From Clostridia bacterium (GTDB taxonomy: Bacteria; Bacillota; Clostridia; Oscillospirales; Acutalibacteraceae): a stretch of 64,000 nucleotides of DNA. The position numbers were made by a program, and so were the translations under genes. How positions within the stretch are numbered: the first letter of the stretch is position 1; the number at the start of each line of letters is the position of its first letter. The stretch is from positions 112,604 through 176,603 of the forward strand of contig JAFYGK010000028.1 of the NCBI GenBank assembly GCA_017543285.1. The letters are read 5' to 3'. Shown one piece after another: positions 1-10,548 of this stretch. Below the pieces are notes generated by a model. The model did not search any database and was not told the origin of the DNA. It saw only the letters and a program-made list of their open reading frames with translations.

Positions 1-462
<462 letters not shown>

Positions 463-517
463 CGGAAGCGACGGTTTTAAACACGCTAAGTCAACATAAT
501 GCAAAAGGAGACCTTAC

Positions 518-1102
518 ATGAACGGTCTGATCAATATACAGGAAAAGATAATCAGTGATGCCAAAGCAAAGGCTGATGAGATCATCTCTCAGGCGCAGAA
601 CGACGCCGGCGAGATTCTTGAGCAGGCGCGCATTCAAAGCGAAGCTGATTGCAGGGAATTGATAGGAGACAGCGAAAAGCGCGCTCTGGCAATAGAAAGA
701 TCCGCTGAATCCGCCGCTCATCTGCGCGGGAAAAATCTGCTTCTCAAAACCAAAGGCGAACTGATGAATCAGGTTATAGAACAGGCGCACGAAAGCATAC
801 TGGCTCTGCCTGACAAAGAGTATTTCGATATAATCTGCAAAATGGCGGCAAAATACAGCCATGACAGTGAAGGACAGATGCTGCTCAATAAGAAGGATCT
901 TTCCAGGCTGCCTGCCGGTTTTGAAGCAAAGATCGCGAAAGCAGTCAGAGGCACACTGAAGATTTCCGATAAGCCGTGCGATATTGACGGCGGATTTATT
1001 CTGACCTACGGCGGTATTGAGGAAAACTGCAGCTTCGATGCACTATTCAAGGCAAAATATGACAAGATCAGGGATATTATCTCGACGGTTTTGTTCGGAT
1101 AG
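518..1102 (+). CDS. ntpE: V-type ATPase subunit E (peripheral stalk)
   Basis: Peripheral stalk subunit that holds the A3B3 head against rotation. 194 residues, usual for the family. Residues about 5-95 form a long Ala/Glu/Lys/Gln-rich helix typical of the coiled-coil stalk, followed by a compact C-terminal domain ending in VLFG. An AAAGGAG site sits just before the ATG. It lies 55 bases after subunit K and 33 before subunit C in the V-ATPase operon. The family has low sequence conservation, so position in the operon supports the call as much as sequence does. Confidence 0.9.
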   Translation: MNGLINIQEKIISDAKAKADEIISQAQNDAGEILEQARIQSEADCRELIGDSEKRALAIERSAESAAHLRGKNLLLKTKGELMNQVIEQAHESILALPDKEYFDIICKMAAKYSHDSEGQMLLNKKDLSRLPAGFEAKIAKAVRGTLKISDKPCDIDGGFILTYGGIEENCSFDALFKAKYDKIRDIISTVLFG

Positions 1103-1135
1103 CCTTTCATCTTAACTTGCAAAGGAGTGAGGCCA

Positions 1136-2122
1136 TTGAGCGAAAAAGCTCTTCGCGATACAGATTATGCGTATGCGGTCGGCAGAATAAGGGCACTTGA
1201 ATTAAAGCTTCTCACTAAAAGCGATATTGATACGCTTTTGTCGGCCAAAAGCGCTGAAGATGCGCTTCGTGCTCTTGGCGATAAGGGTTGGGATACGGAA
1301 AATGTCACGCCTGACAGCTTTGAAAGCGTTCTTACTCAGGAAAGCGAGAAAACCTGGCAGATAATCGAGGAAACCGTTCCCGAACCCGATCAGTTTAATC
1401 TGTTAAAATACAAATACGATTTTCACAATTTAAAGGTCGCTCTCAAGAGTATTATGCTCCGGAGCGATAACGATGATTATTTTATAAATTCCGGTACATG
1501 CGATCCGGCAGTTTTGAAAAAGACCGTTTCTCAGAAGGATTTCAAATCGGTTCCGGAGCATTTGCGCGACGCAGCCGAGGAATGCTATACGGTCCTGCTT
1601 GAAACGGGCGACGGCCAGCTTTGCGATATCATTATAGACAAAGCGGCGCTTGAGCACACGGTAAAATCAGGTGAAAAATCAGGCGGATTCATGAAGGGTC
1701 TTGCCCGGCTTATGTGCGCGACCGCGGATATAAAAATAGCTCTGCGCGGCTGCCGCACTTCAAAAAACCTCGGATTTTTCGAAAGATCGCTCGCTGCCTG
1801 CGACGGACTTGACATCGAAAGAATGGCGCGTGCCGCCGCATCTGGTGAAAACGACCTTTTGGACTATCTCGGCACAACGGATTATTCCGAGTGCGTCGGT
1901 TATATCGAAAAGTCCGCGCTGGAATTTGAAAAATGGTGTGATAATATAATTATTGAATATGTCCGTTCCGCCAAAATGACTGCTCTCGGAATATCTCCGA
2001 TCGTCGCTTATATTCTTGCGCGCGAAGCAGAAATAAAGGCGGTCAGGATCATTGTTTCCGCAAAGCATAACAATGTTTCTCAGGATGTCATAAAGGAAAG
2101 GCTGCGTGAAACTTATGTATAG
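1136..2122 (+). CDS. ntpC: V-type ATPase subunit C (central stalk socket)
   Basis: Socket subunit (AC39/d-type) linking the central stalk to the membrane ring. 328 mostly helical residues, usual length. I chose the TTG at 1136 because AAAGGAGTGAGG (1121-1132) lies at the right distance; the GTG at 1127 would overlap that ribosome binding site. The C-terminal part (ILAREAEIKAVRIIVSAK) is the best recognised stretch of this family. Its stop overlaps the start of subunit F by 8 bases, implying translational coupling. Confidence 0.9.
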   Translation: MSEKALRDTDYAYAVGRIRALELKLLTKSDIDTLLSAKSAEDALRALGDKGWDTENVTPDSFESVLTQESEKTWQIIEETVPEPDQFNLLKYKYDFHNLKVALKSIMLRSDNDDYFINSGTCDPAVLKKTVSQKDFKSVPEHLRDAAEECYTVLLETGDGQLCDIIIDKAALEHTVKSGEKSGGFMKGLARLMCATADIKIALRGCRTSKNLGFFERSLAACDGLDIERMARAAASGENDLLDYLGTTDYSECVGYIEKSALEFEKWCDNIIIEYVRSAKMTALGISPIVAYILAREAEIKAVRIIVSAKHNNVSQDVIKERLRETYV

Positions 2123-2435
2123 GATCGGCGTTATTGGCGACAGCGACTCCATATGCGGCTACGCGGCTTTGGGGCTTGATATTTTTCCGGTTTCCGATAC
2201 CTCCGAGGCCTCTCAGACGCTGAAAAAGCTCTGCGCCGGTGATTTTGCCATTATCTATATCACCGAACAGATGGTCAAGGGCATAGAATCGGAAATTGAC
2301 AGGTATTCCTCTCAGAGAATTCCGGCGATAATACCCATTCCTGGCGCTGGCGGTTCTCTCGGAATAGGAATGGACAGCGTAAGGAAATCTGTGGAAAAAG
2401 CCGTTGGCTCGGATATTTTATTCGGCGGCAAATAA
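2115..2435 (+). CDS. ntpF: V-type ATPase subunit F (central stalk)
   Basis: Small central-stalk subunit that binds the D rotor shaft. 106 residues with the Rossmann-like start MYRIGVIGDSDSICGYAALG, matching the family N-terminus. The ATG at 2115 is preferred over an in-frame GTG at 2106 because it gives the normal N-terminus and has AGGAAAGG upstream. Overlaps the end of subunit C by 8 bases. A 105-base gap with two small hairpins separates it from subunit A. Confidence 0.9.
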   Translation: MYRIGVIGDSDSICGYAALGLDIFPVSDTSEASQTLKKLCAGDFAIIYITEQMVKGIESEIDRYSSQRIPAIIPIPGAGGSLGIGMDSVRKSVEKAVGSDILFGGK

Positions 2436-2442
2436 TTTGCTT

Positions 2443-2514
2443 CCGGATGTTTCCGGTTCTTTTCCACTTCCAGAGTTAAAAAATATCCGCTTTTCGCCAG
2501 ACGGAGAAAGGCGG
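2443..2514 (+). other. two hairpins in the F-A gap of the V-ATPase operon
   Basis: A 5-bp stem (2443-2447 with 2452-2456) followed by a short T-rich run, then a 9-bp stem with one wobble pair (2487-2495 with 2506-2514) ending 13 bases before the subunit A ribosome binding site. Too weak for a full terminator; could act as a partial terminator or mRNA-processing site that adjusts subunit stoichiometry. Function is inference. Confidence 0.35.
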
Positions 2515-2540
2515 CAAACAAAGATAGGCGGAGAATGCTA

Positions 2541-4316
2541 ATGAGTTACAGCAAAGGCGTTATAAAAAAGGTATCCGGCCCGCTTGTTATAGCCGAGGGC
2601 ATGCGCGACGCCAATATGTTTGACGTTGTGCGCGTCAGCGACGAAAAGCTGGTCGGCGAAATAATTGAAATGCACGGAGATCGTGCATCTATACAGGTTT
2701 ATGAGGAGACCTCCGGTCTCGGTCCGGGCGGTGAAGTCGAATCCACCGGCGCGCCTCTCTCGGTTGAGCTTGGCCCCGGACTGATAAAAAGCATATACGA
2801 CGGAATCCAGCGTCCGCTTGACGAGCTGGTCCGCAAGGTGGGAAATAATCTGACAAGAGGCGTAACCGTTCCTGCGCTTGACAGAAACAAAAAATGGAGC
2901 TTTGACGCGGCAGCAAAGGTCGGAGACAGGGTTTCCGGCGGCGATATAATCGGTACCGTCAAGGAAACCGCCGTCGTGACGCAAAGGATAATGATACCGC
3001 CGAATGTGAGCGGAACAATTGTATCAATAAAAAGCGGCAGTTATACCATAATGGATACCGTCGCCGTCGTTGAAACGGAAAAGGGAGAAAAGATCAATAT
3101 TCAGCTCATGCAGAAATGGCCAGTCCGAATCGGCAGACCCTACAAGAGCAAGCTCCCTCTTGATATTCCTCTTCTCACCGGTCAGCGTAATGTCGACACC
3201 ATTTTCCCGATTGCCAAGGGCGGCGTCGCGGCCATTCCCGGACCGTTCGGAAGCGGCAAGACGGTCGTTCAGCACCAGCTTGCAAAATGGGCTGCCGCCG
3301 ACATCATAGTGTATATCGGATGCGGCGAACGCGGCAACGAAATGACCGACGTTCTCAATGAATTTCCCGAGCTGAAAGATGTCCGCACGGGCACTTCTCT
3401 CATGGAAAGAACCGTTCTAATAGCAAACACATCGGATATGCCTGTTGCGGCGCGTGAAGCCTCCATTTCTACAGGCATTACGATCGCGGAATACTTCCGC
3501 GATATGGGTTATTCCGTAGCCCTCATGGCCGACTCGACTTCTCGCTGGGCAGAAGCCCTGCGCGAAATGTCCGGCCGTCTTGAAGAAATGCCCGGCGAAG
3601 AAGGCTATCCCGCCTATCTCGGCTCGCGTCTGGCTCAGTTCTACGAAAGAGCAGGCTATGTAAAGACGCTCGGCTCGGATGATCGTGAAGGCGCCCTGTC
3701 GGTTATCGGCGCCGTTTCACCTCCCGGCGGTGACATCTCTGAGCCTGTATCCCAGGCTACTCTGCGAATCGTCAAGGTGTTCTGGGGTCTCGATTCGGCT
3801 CTTGCCTACAAGCGCCATTTCCCCGCTATCAACTGGCTCAACAGTTACTCGCTCTATCAGGATTCTCTGGGCGTTTGGTTCAATAAAAATGTCGGAGAAG
3901 ACTGGACCGCATTGCGTGCAAGATTCATGCTTATTCTTCAGGAAGAGGCCGAGCTTGAGGAAATCGTAAAGCTGGTCGGTATGGATGCTCTGTCCGCGGA
4001 AGACAGGCTCAAAATGGAAGCTGCCCGTTCCATCCGCGAGGACTTTCTCATGCAGGATGCCATGCATGAAATCGACACATATGCTTCCCTTAACAAGCAG
4101 TATAAGATGATGAAGCTTATTCTCCAGTTCTATGACGAGGCGAAGGATGCTCTTGCCAACGGATTTGATATAGAAAAGCTCATCTCTCTTCCGATTCGTG
4201 AAAGGATCGGCCGTATCAAGTATGTCGAAGAAAACAAATTTGACGCGGAATATGAAGATATATCACATAAAATTAATGTTGAGATCAACAAGTACGCAGC
4301 TAAGGAGGAGATCTGA
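2541..4316 (+). CDS. ntpA: V-type ATPase catalytic subunit A
   Basis: Catalytic, ATP-hydrolysing subunit of the A3B3 head. 591 residues, normal length. Walker A GPFGSGKT at about residue 234; the characteristic non-homologous region of A subunits precedes it. The downstream stretch with [18 protein letters not shown] and the [11 protein letters not shown] motif are diagnostic. Two starts are possible, ATG 2535 and ATG 2541; GGCGGAG at 2527-2533 leaves a normal 7-base spacing only for 2541. Overlaps subunit B by one base (TGATG). Confidence 0.97.
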   Translation: MSYSKGVIKKVSGPLVIAEGMRDANMFDVVRVSDEKLVGEIIEMHGDRASIQVYEETSGLGPGGEVESTGAPLSVELGPGLIKSIYDGIQRPLDELVRKVGNNLTRGVTVPALDRNKKWSFDAAAKVGDRVSGGDIIGTVKETAVVTQRIMIPPNVSGTIVSIKSGSYTIMDTVAVVETEKGEKINIQLMQKWPVRIGRPYKSKLPLDIPLLTGQRNVDTIFPIAKGGVAAIPGPFGSGKTVVQHQLAKWAAADIIVYIGCGERGNEMTDVLNEFPELKDVRTGTSLMERTVLIANTSDMPVAAREASISTGITIAEYFRDMGYSVALMADSTSRWAEALREMSGRLEEMPGEEGYPAYLGSRLAQFYERAGYVKTLGSDDREGALSVIGAVSPPGGDISEPVSQATLRIVKVFWGLDSALAYKRHFPAINWLNSYSLYQDSLGVWFNKNVGEDWTALRARFMLILQEEAELEEIVKLVGMDALSAEDRLKMEAARSIREDFLMQDAMHEIDTYASLNKQYKMMKLILQFYDEAKDALANGFDIEKLISLPIRERIGRIKYVEENKFDAEYEDISHKINVEINKYAAKEEI

Positions 4317-5689
4317 TGCCTAAGGAATACAGAACCATACAGGAGGTAGCGGGTCCTCTGATGCTTGTGCAGGGCGTTGAGGGCGTAACCTACAACGAGC
4401 TTGGTGAAATCGAGCTTGCCTCCGGCGAAACACGCCGCTGCCGCGTTCTTGAAATAGACGGAGGAAACGCCGTCGTCCAGCTTTTTGAAAGCTCCGCCGG
4501 TATTAATCTTGCCGACAGTAAGGTACGTTTTTTAGGGCGCGGTATCGAGCTCGGGGTTTCCGAGGATATACTGTCCAGAGTTTTTGACGGCATGGGCAGA
4601 CCCATTGACGACGGTCCTGAGATAATCCCCGAAAGACGTGTCGATATAAACGGCGTTCCGATGAATCCGGCTGCAAGAAACTATCCCAACGAGTTTATTC
4701 AGACCGGTGTTTCGGCTATCGACGGACTTAATACCCTTGTCAGAGGACAAAAGCTGCCCATCTTTTCGGGTTCAGGTCTGCCTCACGCAAATCTCGCGGC
4801 GCAGATTGCAAGACAGGCAAAGGTTCTCGGAAAGGATGAAAAATTCGCCGTTGTATTCGCCGCCGTCGGAATTACCTTCGAGGAGTCAAATTTCTTTATC
4901 AATGACTTCAGAAGGACCGGCGCCATAGACAGAACGGTGCTCTTCATCAATCTTGCAAACGACCCTGCCGTCGAGCGTATCGCAACCCCCAGAATGGCGC
5001 TCACAGCCGCCGAATACCTTGCTTTTGAAAAGGATATGCACGTCCTCGTTATAATTACCGATATTACTAACTATGCCGACGCTCTGCGCGAAGTTTCCGC
5101 TGCGCGAAAGGAGGTCCCCGGCAGACGAGGCTATCCCGGATATATGTACACCGACCTTGCTACCCTTTACGAAAGAGCCGGCAGGCAGGCGGGTAAAAAG
5201 GGTTCCATCACGATGATCCCCATTCTTACCATGCCCGAAGATGACAAGACCCATCCGATACCAGACCTTACCGGCTACATTACCGAGGGCCAGATTATCC
5301 TTTCCCGCGAGCTTTACAGAAAGAATATAACTCCGCCCATCGATGTTTTGCCTTCTCTTTCCCGACTCAAGGATAAGGGCATAGGCAAGGGTAAAACAAG
5401 AGCCGACCACTCCAATGTTCTGAATCAGCTTTTTGCCGCCTACGCAAGAGGCAAGGACGCAAAAGAGCTTATGACCATTCTCGGTGAAGCCGCTCTTACC
5501 GATATAGACAAGCTTTACGCAAAATTTGCCGACCGGTTTGAAAATGAGTATGTTTCACAGGGTTACGAAACCGACCGCTCAATTGAGGATACCCTTGCGA
5601 TCGGCTGGAAGCTTCTGTCAATACTTCCTCGAAGTGAACTGAAACGTATCAAGGACGAGTTCCTTGACGAGTACTACGGTAAATACTGA
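4316..5689 (+). CDS. ntpB: V-type ATPase regulatory subunit B
   Basis: Non-catalytic nucleotide-binding subunit of the A3B3 head. 457 residues, normal length; there is no Walker A motif (the corresponding place reads [11 protein letters not shown]), as expected for B. Other family signatures are [12 protein letters not shown] and [24 protein letters not shown] lies inside the end of subunit A. One-base overlap with subunit A before it and with the acetyltransferase gene after it. Confidence 0.97.
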   Translation: MPKEYRTIQEVAGPLMLVQGVEGVTYNELGEIELASGETRRCRVLEIDGGNAVVQLFESSAGINLADSKVRFLGRGIELGVSEDILSRVFDGMGRPIDDGPEIIPERRVDINGVPMNPAARNYPNEFIQTGVSAIDGLNTLVRGQKLPIFSGSGLPHANLAAQIARQAKVLGKDEKFAVVFAAVGITFEESNFFINDFRRTGAIDRTVLFINLANDPAVERIATPRMALTAAEYLAFEKDMHVLVIITDITNYADALREVSAARKEVPGRRGYPGYMYTDLATLYERAGRQAGKKGSITMIPILTMPEDDKTHPIPDLTGYITEGQIILSRELYRKNITPPIDVLPSLSRLKDKGIGKGKTRADHSNVLNQLFAAYARGKDAKELMTILGEAALTDIDKLYAKFADRFENEYVSQGYETDRSIEDTLAIGWKLLSILPRSELKRIKDEFLDEYYGKY

Positions 5690-6255
5690 TGCCGAGGATA
5701 ATTGGAAGAAACGTGATGCTTCGTGAATACATGCACGAGGATATCAGATTTATTGACCGCTGGGTAAACGATAAGGCAACGACAAGAATGCTCGATCCCA
5801 ATGTTTTCACATTTCCGCGTCCGCTTGAAAAGACGGCTGAGTTTGTTGCGGAAAACATCGAACACGGAGGTCCCGCGTTCGTCATTGCAAACGTACAGAA
5901 CGGCGAATACATCGGACAGATCGATCTGCATAATGTCAATTACCGTCACAGAAGCGCCGAAATGGGTATTGTCATCGGCGTGTCAAAGCATCGCCATTCG
6001 GGCTACGGCACAGAAGCAATAGAGCTGCTGCTGAAATTCGCCTTTGAGGAAATGAATCTCAACAGAATATCGCTGCATGTGCTGGAATACAATACGTCTG
6101 CGATCGCCTGCTACGAAAAACTCGGTTTTGTCCGTGAGGGCGTCTTGCGGCAGGCACACTGGGGCGAGGGCAAATACGCCGATCTCCTTGTTTACGGCAT
6201 ACTCCGGGAAGAATGGGAAAGGCAAAGTCAGAGAAAACCGATAAATCAGCCTTAA
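5689..6255 (+). CDS. GNAT-family N-acetyltransferase (RimJ/RimL/SpeG type) inside the V-ATPase operon
   Basis: Acetyl-CoA-dependent N-acetyltransferase; substrate unknown (amines, antibiotics, or N-terminal alpha-amino groups of proteins are all seen in the family). 188 residues. The acetyl-CoA pyrophosphate loop reads HRHSGYGTEAI (about 104-114), and the C-terminal YEKLGFVREG motif is standard for the RimJ/RimL branch. The start overlaps the subunit B stop by one base and subunit D follows after 51 bases, so it is inserted between two core subunits and is probably translated with them. A link to the ATPase is inference from position only. Confidence 0.88.
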   Translation: MPRIIGRNVMLREYMHEDIRFIDRWVNDKATTRMLDPNVFTFPRPLEKTAEFVAENIEHGGPAFVIANVQNGEYIGQIDLHNVNYRHRSAEMGIVIGVSKHRHSGYGTEAIELLLKFAFEEMNLNRISLHVLEYNTSAIACYEKLGFVREGVLRQAHWGEGKYADLLVYGILREEWERQSQRKPINQP

Positions 6256-6306
6256 GCCAAGTCTTCACAACAGCGGAATAATTCGTTAAGAATGGAATGA
6301 TAAATC

Positions 6307-6975
6307 ATGGCAACCATGAGGGTTAATCCCACAAGAATGGAGCTTACACGGCTCAAAAAGCGTCTTGTCACGGCAATTCGCGGACATAAGCTGCTCAAGG
6401 ACAAGCGCGATGAGCTGATGCGGCAGTTCCTTGAAATAGTCAGACAGAACCGTGTTCTGCGCGAAAAGGTGGAAAAGGGAATAGAGGAGGCAAACCGTCA
6501 TTTCGTCATAGCCAGATCGGTTATGCAGAATGAAATGCTTTCCGCTGCTCTTATGCTTCCGAAACAGCAGGTCAGCCTCGAAGTCGGCAATAAAAACATA
6601 ATGAGCGTCAATATCCCTGTTTTTGAAACCAAGACCAAAACCGACAATCCAAACGACATCTTTTCCTACGGCTATGCCTTCACAACCAGCGATCTTGACG
6701 ACGCAGTCCTTGCTCTTGCTAAGGTGCTGCCCGATATGCTCGCTCTTGCCGAAAGCGAAAAATCCGCCCAGCTCCTTGCCGACGAGATTGAAAAGACACG
6801 TCGGCGCGTTAACGCGCTGGAGCACGTCATGATCCCAGATCTCCAGGACACTATCAGATTCATCACCATGAAGCTCGACGAAAGCGAGCGCTCTAATCTG
6901 ACAAGGCTTATGAAGGTCAAGGATATGATGATAGAGCAGACCATCAGGGAGCGTCAGGCGCAAAACGCGCGTTGA
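6307..6975 (+). CDS. ntpD: V-type ATPase subunit D (rotor shaft)
   Basis: Rotor shaft that turns inside the A3B3 head. 222 residues with long N- and C-terminal helices that form the antiparallel coiled coil. The start MRVNPTRMELTRLKKRL is diagnostic; Met at 6307 adds three residues before it and Met at 6316 is an alternative. No strong ribosome binding site is visible. Last gene of the operon, followed by a strong terminator. Confidence 0.94.
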   Translation: MATMRVNPTRMELTRLKKRLVTAIRGHKLLKDKRDELMRQFLEIVRQNRVLREKVEKGIEEANRHFVIARSVMQNEMLSAALMLPKQQVSLEVGNKNIMSVNIPVFETKTKTDNPNDIFSYGYAFTTSDLDDAVLALAKVLPDMLALAESEKSAQLLADEIEKTRRRVNALEHVMIPDLQDTIRFITMKLDESERSNLTRLMKVKDMMIEQTIRERQAQNAR

Positions 6976-7022
6976 TCACCGCCTGACCCGTTCATATTGC
7001 TTCAGATCCGATAAGGTATACT

Positions 7023-7060
7023 AAAACCGGTCGATTCGATGCCCGACCGGTTTTATTTTT
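7023..7060. terminator. bidirectional intrinsic terminator
   Basis: Perfect 11-bp stem (7023-7033 with 7044-7054), 10-base loop, T-rich run on the plus side and A-run on the left, so it can end both the V-ATPase operon (plus) and uvrB (minus). Confidence 0.9.
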
Positions 7061-7062
7061 TA

Positions 7063-9042
7063 TTATTTTTCCTCTTCAAGACTTCTTATTTTATCGCGCA
7101 GATATGCGGCATGCTCAAATTCAAGGATCTTTGCCGCCGCCTTCATTTCGCGTCTGAGCTGCTCGATGAGCTGCTGCTTCTGCGCCTTGGTCATGCGCTT
7201 TGCCCGGCTGCTCTTTTTGTCGATCTCATCATGAGTGGATATTTCCAGTATATCAGCAACCTTTTTTGACACGGATTTAGGAATGATCCCGTGCAGTTCG
7301 TTGTATTTTTGCTGTATGGACCGCCTGCGGTTTGTTTCATCAATAGCGCGTTCCATGGACGGGGTCACGGTATCGGCATACATAATGACCTTGCCTTCGG
7401 CATTCCTTGCCGCTCTGCCAATGGTCTGAATAAGCGAAGTCTCACTGCGGAGAAATCCTTCTTTATCTGCGTCAAGAATAACGACAAGCGATACCTCGGG
7501 CAGATCAAGTCCTTCGCGCAGCAGATTTATTCCGACCAAAACGTCAAACTCTCCCAGGCGAAGATCGCGTATAATCTCCATTCGTTCAATAGTGTCTATA
7601 TCGTGGTGCATATACCGCACACGAATGTCGTGCTTCTCAAGATAAGACGTCAGATCCTCCGCCATTTTTTTGGTCAGAGTCGTAATAAGTACCCTTTCCT
7701 TTTTGGACGCGCGCTCATTCACCTGACCGATTATATCCTCTATCTGCCCTTCGGTCGGCTTGACCGTTATTTCGGGATCAAGAAGCCCTGTCGGTCTGAT
7801 GACCTGCTCGGCTATCTGCGAGCTGTGCTCACGCTCGTACTGAGCCGGAGTTGCACTGACGAAAATTGCCTGGTTTACCCGGGAAATAAACTCATCAAAA
7901 TTGAGAGGACGGTTATCGTAAGCGGACGGCAGACGAAAACCATAATCTATCAGTGAAGTTTTTCTGGCCCTGTCTCCTGCAAACATGCTTTTGGTCTGGG
8001 GAAGTGTGACGTGCGATTCATCTACAAATAAAAGATAATCCTTGGGGAAATAGTCCAGCAGGGTAAACGGAGCGCTTCCCGGAGCTCGTCCCGCCATAAT
8101 GCGGGAATAGTTTTCGATACCCTTGCAGAACCCTATTTCGCGAAGCATTTCTATATCGTATCTGGTACGCTGCAGAATCCTCTGCGCTTCCAGCAGCTTA
8201 TTCTCGCCGTTGAACCAGCGCACCCTCTCGTCAAGCTCACGCTCGATTTCCTCTATGGCCGACTCCAGCTTGTCTTTGGGGACAATATAGTGCGAGGCCG
8301 GATAGATTGCAACATGAGAAACGACGCTTTTCAGCTCGCCTGTCAGAGGATTAATCAGGCTTATCCTGTCAACTTCATCGCCGAAAAACTCAACCCTTAT
8401 GACCTCTTCGCCCGAATATGCCGGAAAAACCTCAACAACATCTCCTCTTACCCGGAATTTGTTTCGTACAAAGTTGATGTCATTTCTTTCGTACTGGATA
8501 TCTACCAGCTTGGAAAGCAGCTCATCCCTGCTTTTTTTCATTCCCGGCCGCAGAGAAATCACCATGTTGCGGTAATCTATGGGGTTACCGAGGCTGTAAA
8601 TACATGATACAGACGCAACGATGATTACATCTTTCCTTTCAGAAAGAGAGGCTGTCGCAGAATGCCGCAATTTTTCAATCTCGTCATTTATCGCCGAGTC
8701 CTTTTCAATATATGTGTCTGTTGTCGCAATATACGCCTCCGGCTGATAATAGTCGTAATAAGAAACAAAATACTCAACGGCGTTTTCCGGAAAAAACTCC
8801 CTGAACTCGCTGCAAAGCTGAGCCGCAAGCGTTTTGTTGTGCGCCAGTACAAGCGTAGGTTTATTGACGTTGGCAATTATATTTGCCATAGTAAAGGTTT
8901 TTCCCGAGCCGGTTACGCCGAGAAGGGTTTGGTTTTTAAAGCCGTCGAGCACGCCTCTGGTCAGGGTCTCTATTGCTTCGGGCTGATCACCGGTCGGCTT
9001 ATAGGGAGCATGCAGAATAAATCTGTCCAAAGAAACACACAC
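7063..9042 (-). CDS. uvrB: UvrABC excision nuclease subunit B
   Basis: DNA damage-verifying helicase-like subunit of nucleotide excision repair. 659 residues, normal length. Walker [12 protein letters not shown] lies near residue 40, the beta-hairpin region [10 protein letters not shown] near 94, helicase motif [28 protein letters not shown], and a C-terminal UVR domain for UvrC/UvrA contact (last 40 residues). The start read here is a GTG at 9042; an in-frame TTG at 9030 giving [12 protein letters not shown] is an alternative, since the upstream Shine-Dalgarno is weak. It lies downstream of pyrE and radC on the same strand; uvrA is not in the window. Confidence 0.96.
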   Translation of the reverse strand: MCVSLDRFILHAPYKPTGDQPEAIETLTRGVLDGFKNQTLLGVTGSGKTFTMANIIANVNKPTLVLAHNKTLAAQLCSEFREFFPENAVEYFVSYYDYYQPEAYIATTDTYIEKDSAINDEIEKLRHSATASLSERKDVIIVASVSCIYSLGNPIDYRNMVISLRPGMKKSRDELLSKLVDIQYERNDINFVRNKFRVRGDVVEVFPAYSGEEVIRVEFFGDEVDRISLINPLTGELKSVVSHVAIYPASHYIVPKDKLESAIEEIERELDERVRWFNGENKLLEAQRILQRTRYDIEMLREIGFCKGIENYSRIMAGRAPGSAPFTLLDYFPKDYLLFVDESHVTLPQTKSMFAGDRARKTSLIDYGFRLPSAYDNRPLNFDEFISRVNQAIFVSATPAQYEREHSSQIAEQVIRPTGLLDPEITVKPTEGQIEDIIGQVNERASKKERVLITTLTKKMAEDLTSYLEKHDIRVRYMHHDIDTIERMEIIRDLRLGEFDVLVGINLLREGLDLPEVSLVVILDADKEGFLRSETSLIQTIGRAARNAEGKVIMYADTVTPSMERAIDETNRRRSIQQKYNELHGIIPKSVSKKVADILEISTHDEIDKKSSRAKRMTKAQKQQLIEQLRREMKAAAKILEFEHAAYLRDKIRSLEEEK

Positions 9043-9069
9043 TTTCTTATTATTAATCCTTTTATCAAT

Positions 9070-9123
9070 AATGCCGGGAGCAGTCCCGGCATTGAAGACG
9101 GTATGTATTCATTAAATACCGTC
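9070..9123 (-). other. two hairpins between radC and uvrB
   Basis: A perfect 10-bp stem with a 4-base loop (9070-9079 with 9084-9093) and an 8-bp stem (9097-9104 with 9116-9123) that includes the radC stop. Neither is followed by a T-run in the minus direction, so they look more like mRNA-processing or 3'-end-stabilising structures than a classical terminator. Confidence 0.5.
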
Positions 9124-9840
9124 ATTAATTTTAAAGATATTTTTACTCTTTTTACTCTCACGCATGGAGACAAACTCATTACCGGCCACAACGATATGAT
9201 CAAGCAGGCAAACATTGACCATTGAAAGCGCGTTGAATATCTGCCATGTGGTTTCGATGTCCGTGTTGGACGGAACGGCAACTCCGCCGGGATGGTTATG
9301 CGCCAGAATAACTCCCACGGCTTTATTTTTCATCGCTATCTCAACCACGGTGCGCACGCTCAAAGCCACCTCGTTCACTGTACCGACAGCGATAACATCA
9401 CAGCCGATAACCCGCGATTTCCCGTCGAGCGAAACGACCATAAGCCGTTCGTCAGTATATCCTATAAAGCGCGGCAGAATAAAATTGCCGGCCTTTACGG
9501 TGGAATTGAGAGTGTCGTTGTAACCAATAACATCGGAAATATACAGCCTCGAAAGCTCAGGTATGAGCTTTAACAGGCCTGCGGCATGACGTCCCACTCC
9601 GTTTACGCTTTCAAGCTCCTTCAGATCGGCGTCGAAAACCCCGGCAAGCGATCCGAAACGATTTATCAGCTCATGTGCGGTTTCATTGGTGTCTCTGCGC
9701 GGAATACCGTAAAACAAGAGCAGCTCAAGCACTTCATGCGCCTCAAAGGAATCTATTCCCTGCTCGAAATACTTTTTCCTCAGACGCATTCTGTGTCCGT
9801 TGTGGAGACCGCCTTTGGGTTTATCATCCTTTTGAGCCAT
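9112..9840 (-). CDS. radC: RadC-family JAMM-domain protein
   Basis: UPF0758 family, historically called DNA repair protein RadC; biochemical role unsettled. 242 residues. Helix-hairpin-helix-like region near 50-90 (SVNGVGRHAAGLL) then a JAMM/MPN+ metalloprotease-like domain with HNHPGGVAVPSNTD, which holds the metal ligands His-x-His-x10-Asp. I chose the Met at 9840 (MAQKDDKPK) since the longer frame would run into pyrE; this start lies one base after the pyrE stop. Probably co-transcribed pyrE-radC-uvrB. Confidence 0.93.
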   Translation of the reverse strand: MAQKDDKPKGGLHNGHRMRLRKKYFEQGIDSFEAHEVLELLLFYGIPRRDTNETAHELINRFGSLAGVFDADLKELESVNGVGRHAAGLLKLIPELSRLYISDVIGYNDTLNSTVKAGNFILPRFIGYTDERLMVVSLDGKSRVIGCDVIAVGTVNEVALSVRTVVEIAMKNKAVGVILAHNHPGGVAVPSNTDIETTWQIFNALSMVNVCLLDHIVVAGNEFVSMRESKKSKNIFKINDGI

Positions 9841-9841
9841 C

Positions 9842-10420
9842 TTATATTTTTCTGCTGCCGGGCTTAATCGGTTCGCCTGCGCCCGCCTTGCAGAGCGGGC
9901 AGTCATCAGGTTCCCATGAATCAACATCGACAGCTATCACCGATTTGAACGGCACGCCGAAATCTGCCTTGCCGTTGGAACGGTCAACAATCGAACCGAC
10001 GCCAATTACAACACCGCCCTGCTCTTTTATAAGGCCGATAACCTCCTTGACAGAGCCGCCTGTCGTAACAACGTCCTCGACTACCAGAACGCGCTGCCCG
10101 GGATTAACGGCAAAGCCCCGGCGAAGGGTCATTTTTCCGTCCTCGCGTTCGGCAAAGAAATTCTCGCAGCCAATGGAACGGCTTACCTCATAAGCCATCT
10201 GAACGGCTCCGAGGGCGGGACCAACCACAAGCTCGACATTTTCATCCTTGAACTGCTCTGCAAGTGCAGCGCAGAGCTCTTCGCTGTATTTTGTATTACG
10301 GAAAATTTTCGCGCACTGAAGATATCTGTTGGAATGTCTGCCGGAGGTCAGCTTAAAATGCCCTTCGAGCAGTACGCCGGCTTCGGTCAGTATTTCCAAA
10401 ACGCGTTCTCTTGTTATCAT
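9842..10420 (-). CDS. pyrE: orotate phosphoribosyltransferase
   Basis: Converts orotate plus PRPP to OMP in de novo pyrimidine synthesis. 192 residues. The PRPP-binding motif VLVVEDVVTTGGS (about residues 113-125) and the N-terminal GHFKLTSGRHSNRY stretch are diagnostic. ATG 10420 is preferred over ATG 10429 because AAAGG at 10430-10434 touches the latter and is 9 bases from the former. The C-terminal CPLCKAG suggests the subgroup of clostridial/archaeal-like PyrE with a Cys pair. Other pyr genes are not in the window. Confidence 0.96.
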   Translation of the reverse strand: MITRERVLEILTEAGVLLEGHFKLTSGRHSNRYLQCAKIFRNTKYSEELCAALAEQFKDENVELVVGPALGAVQMAYEVSRSIGCENFFAEREDGKMTLRRGFAVNPGQRVLVVEDVVTTGGSVKEVIGLIKEQGGVVIGVGSIVDRSNGKADFGVPFKSVIAVDVDSWEPDDCPLCKAGAGEPIKPGSRKI

Positions 10421-10506
10421 TCTTATCATCCTTTATATTAATAATTCATTTTTATTATTATACTACATACACAGACGTTTGAAAAGTAGATTTTGATCGT
10501 TTTTTA

Positions 10507-10515
10507 TGCTACAAT
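10507..10515 (+). promoter_or_regulatory. candidate extended -10 promoter for the pseudouridine synthase
   Basis: TGcTACAAT (10507-10515) is an extended -10 element 33 bases before the ATG. I see no good -35 box at the right spacing. Confidence 0.45.
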
Positions 10516-10548
10516 AATATCAGAAAAAACACTTCGGGAAGTATTGTA

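Noticed and set aside
9841..9927. Upstream extension of radC to 9927
   Set aside because: It would overlap pyrE and has no conserved sequence before MAQKDDKPK.
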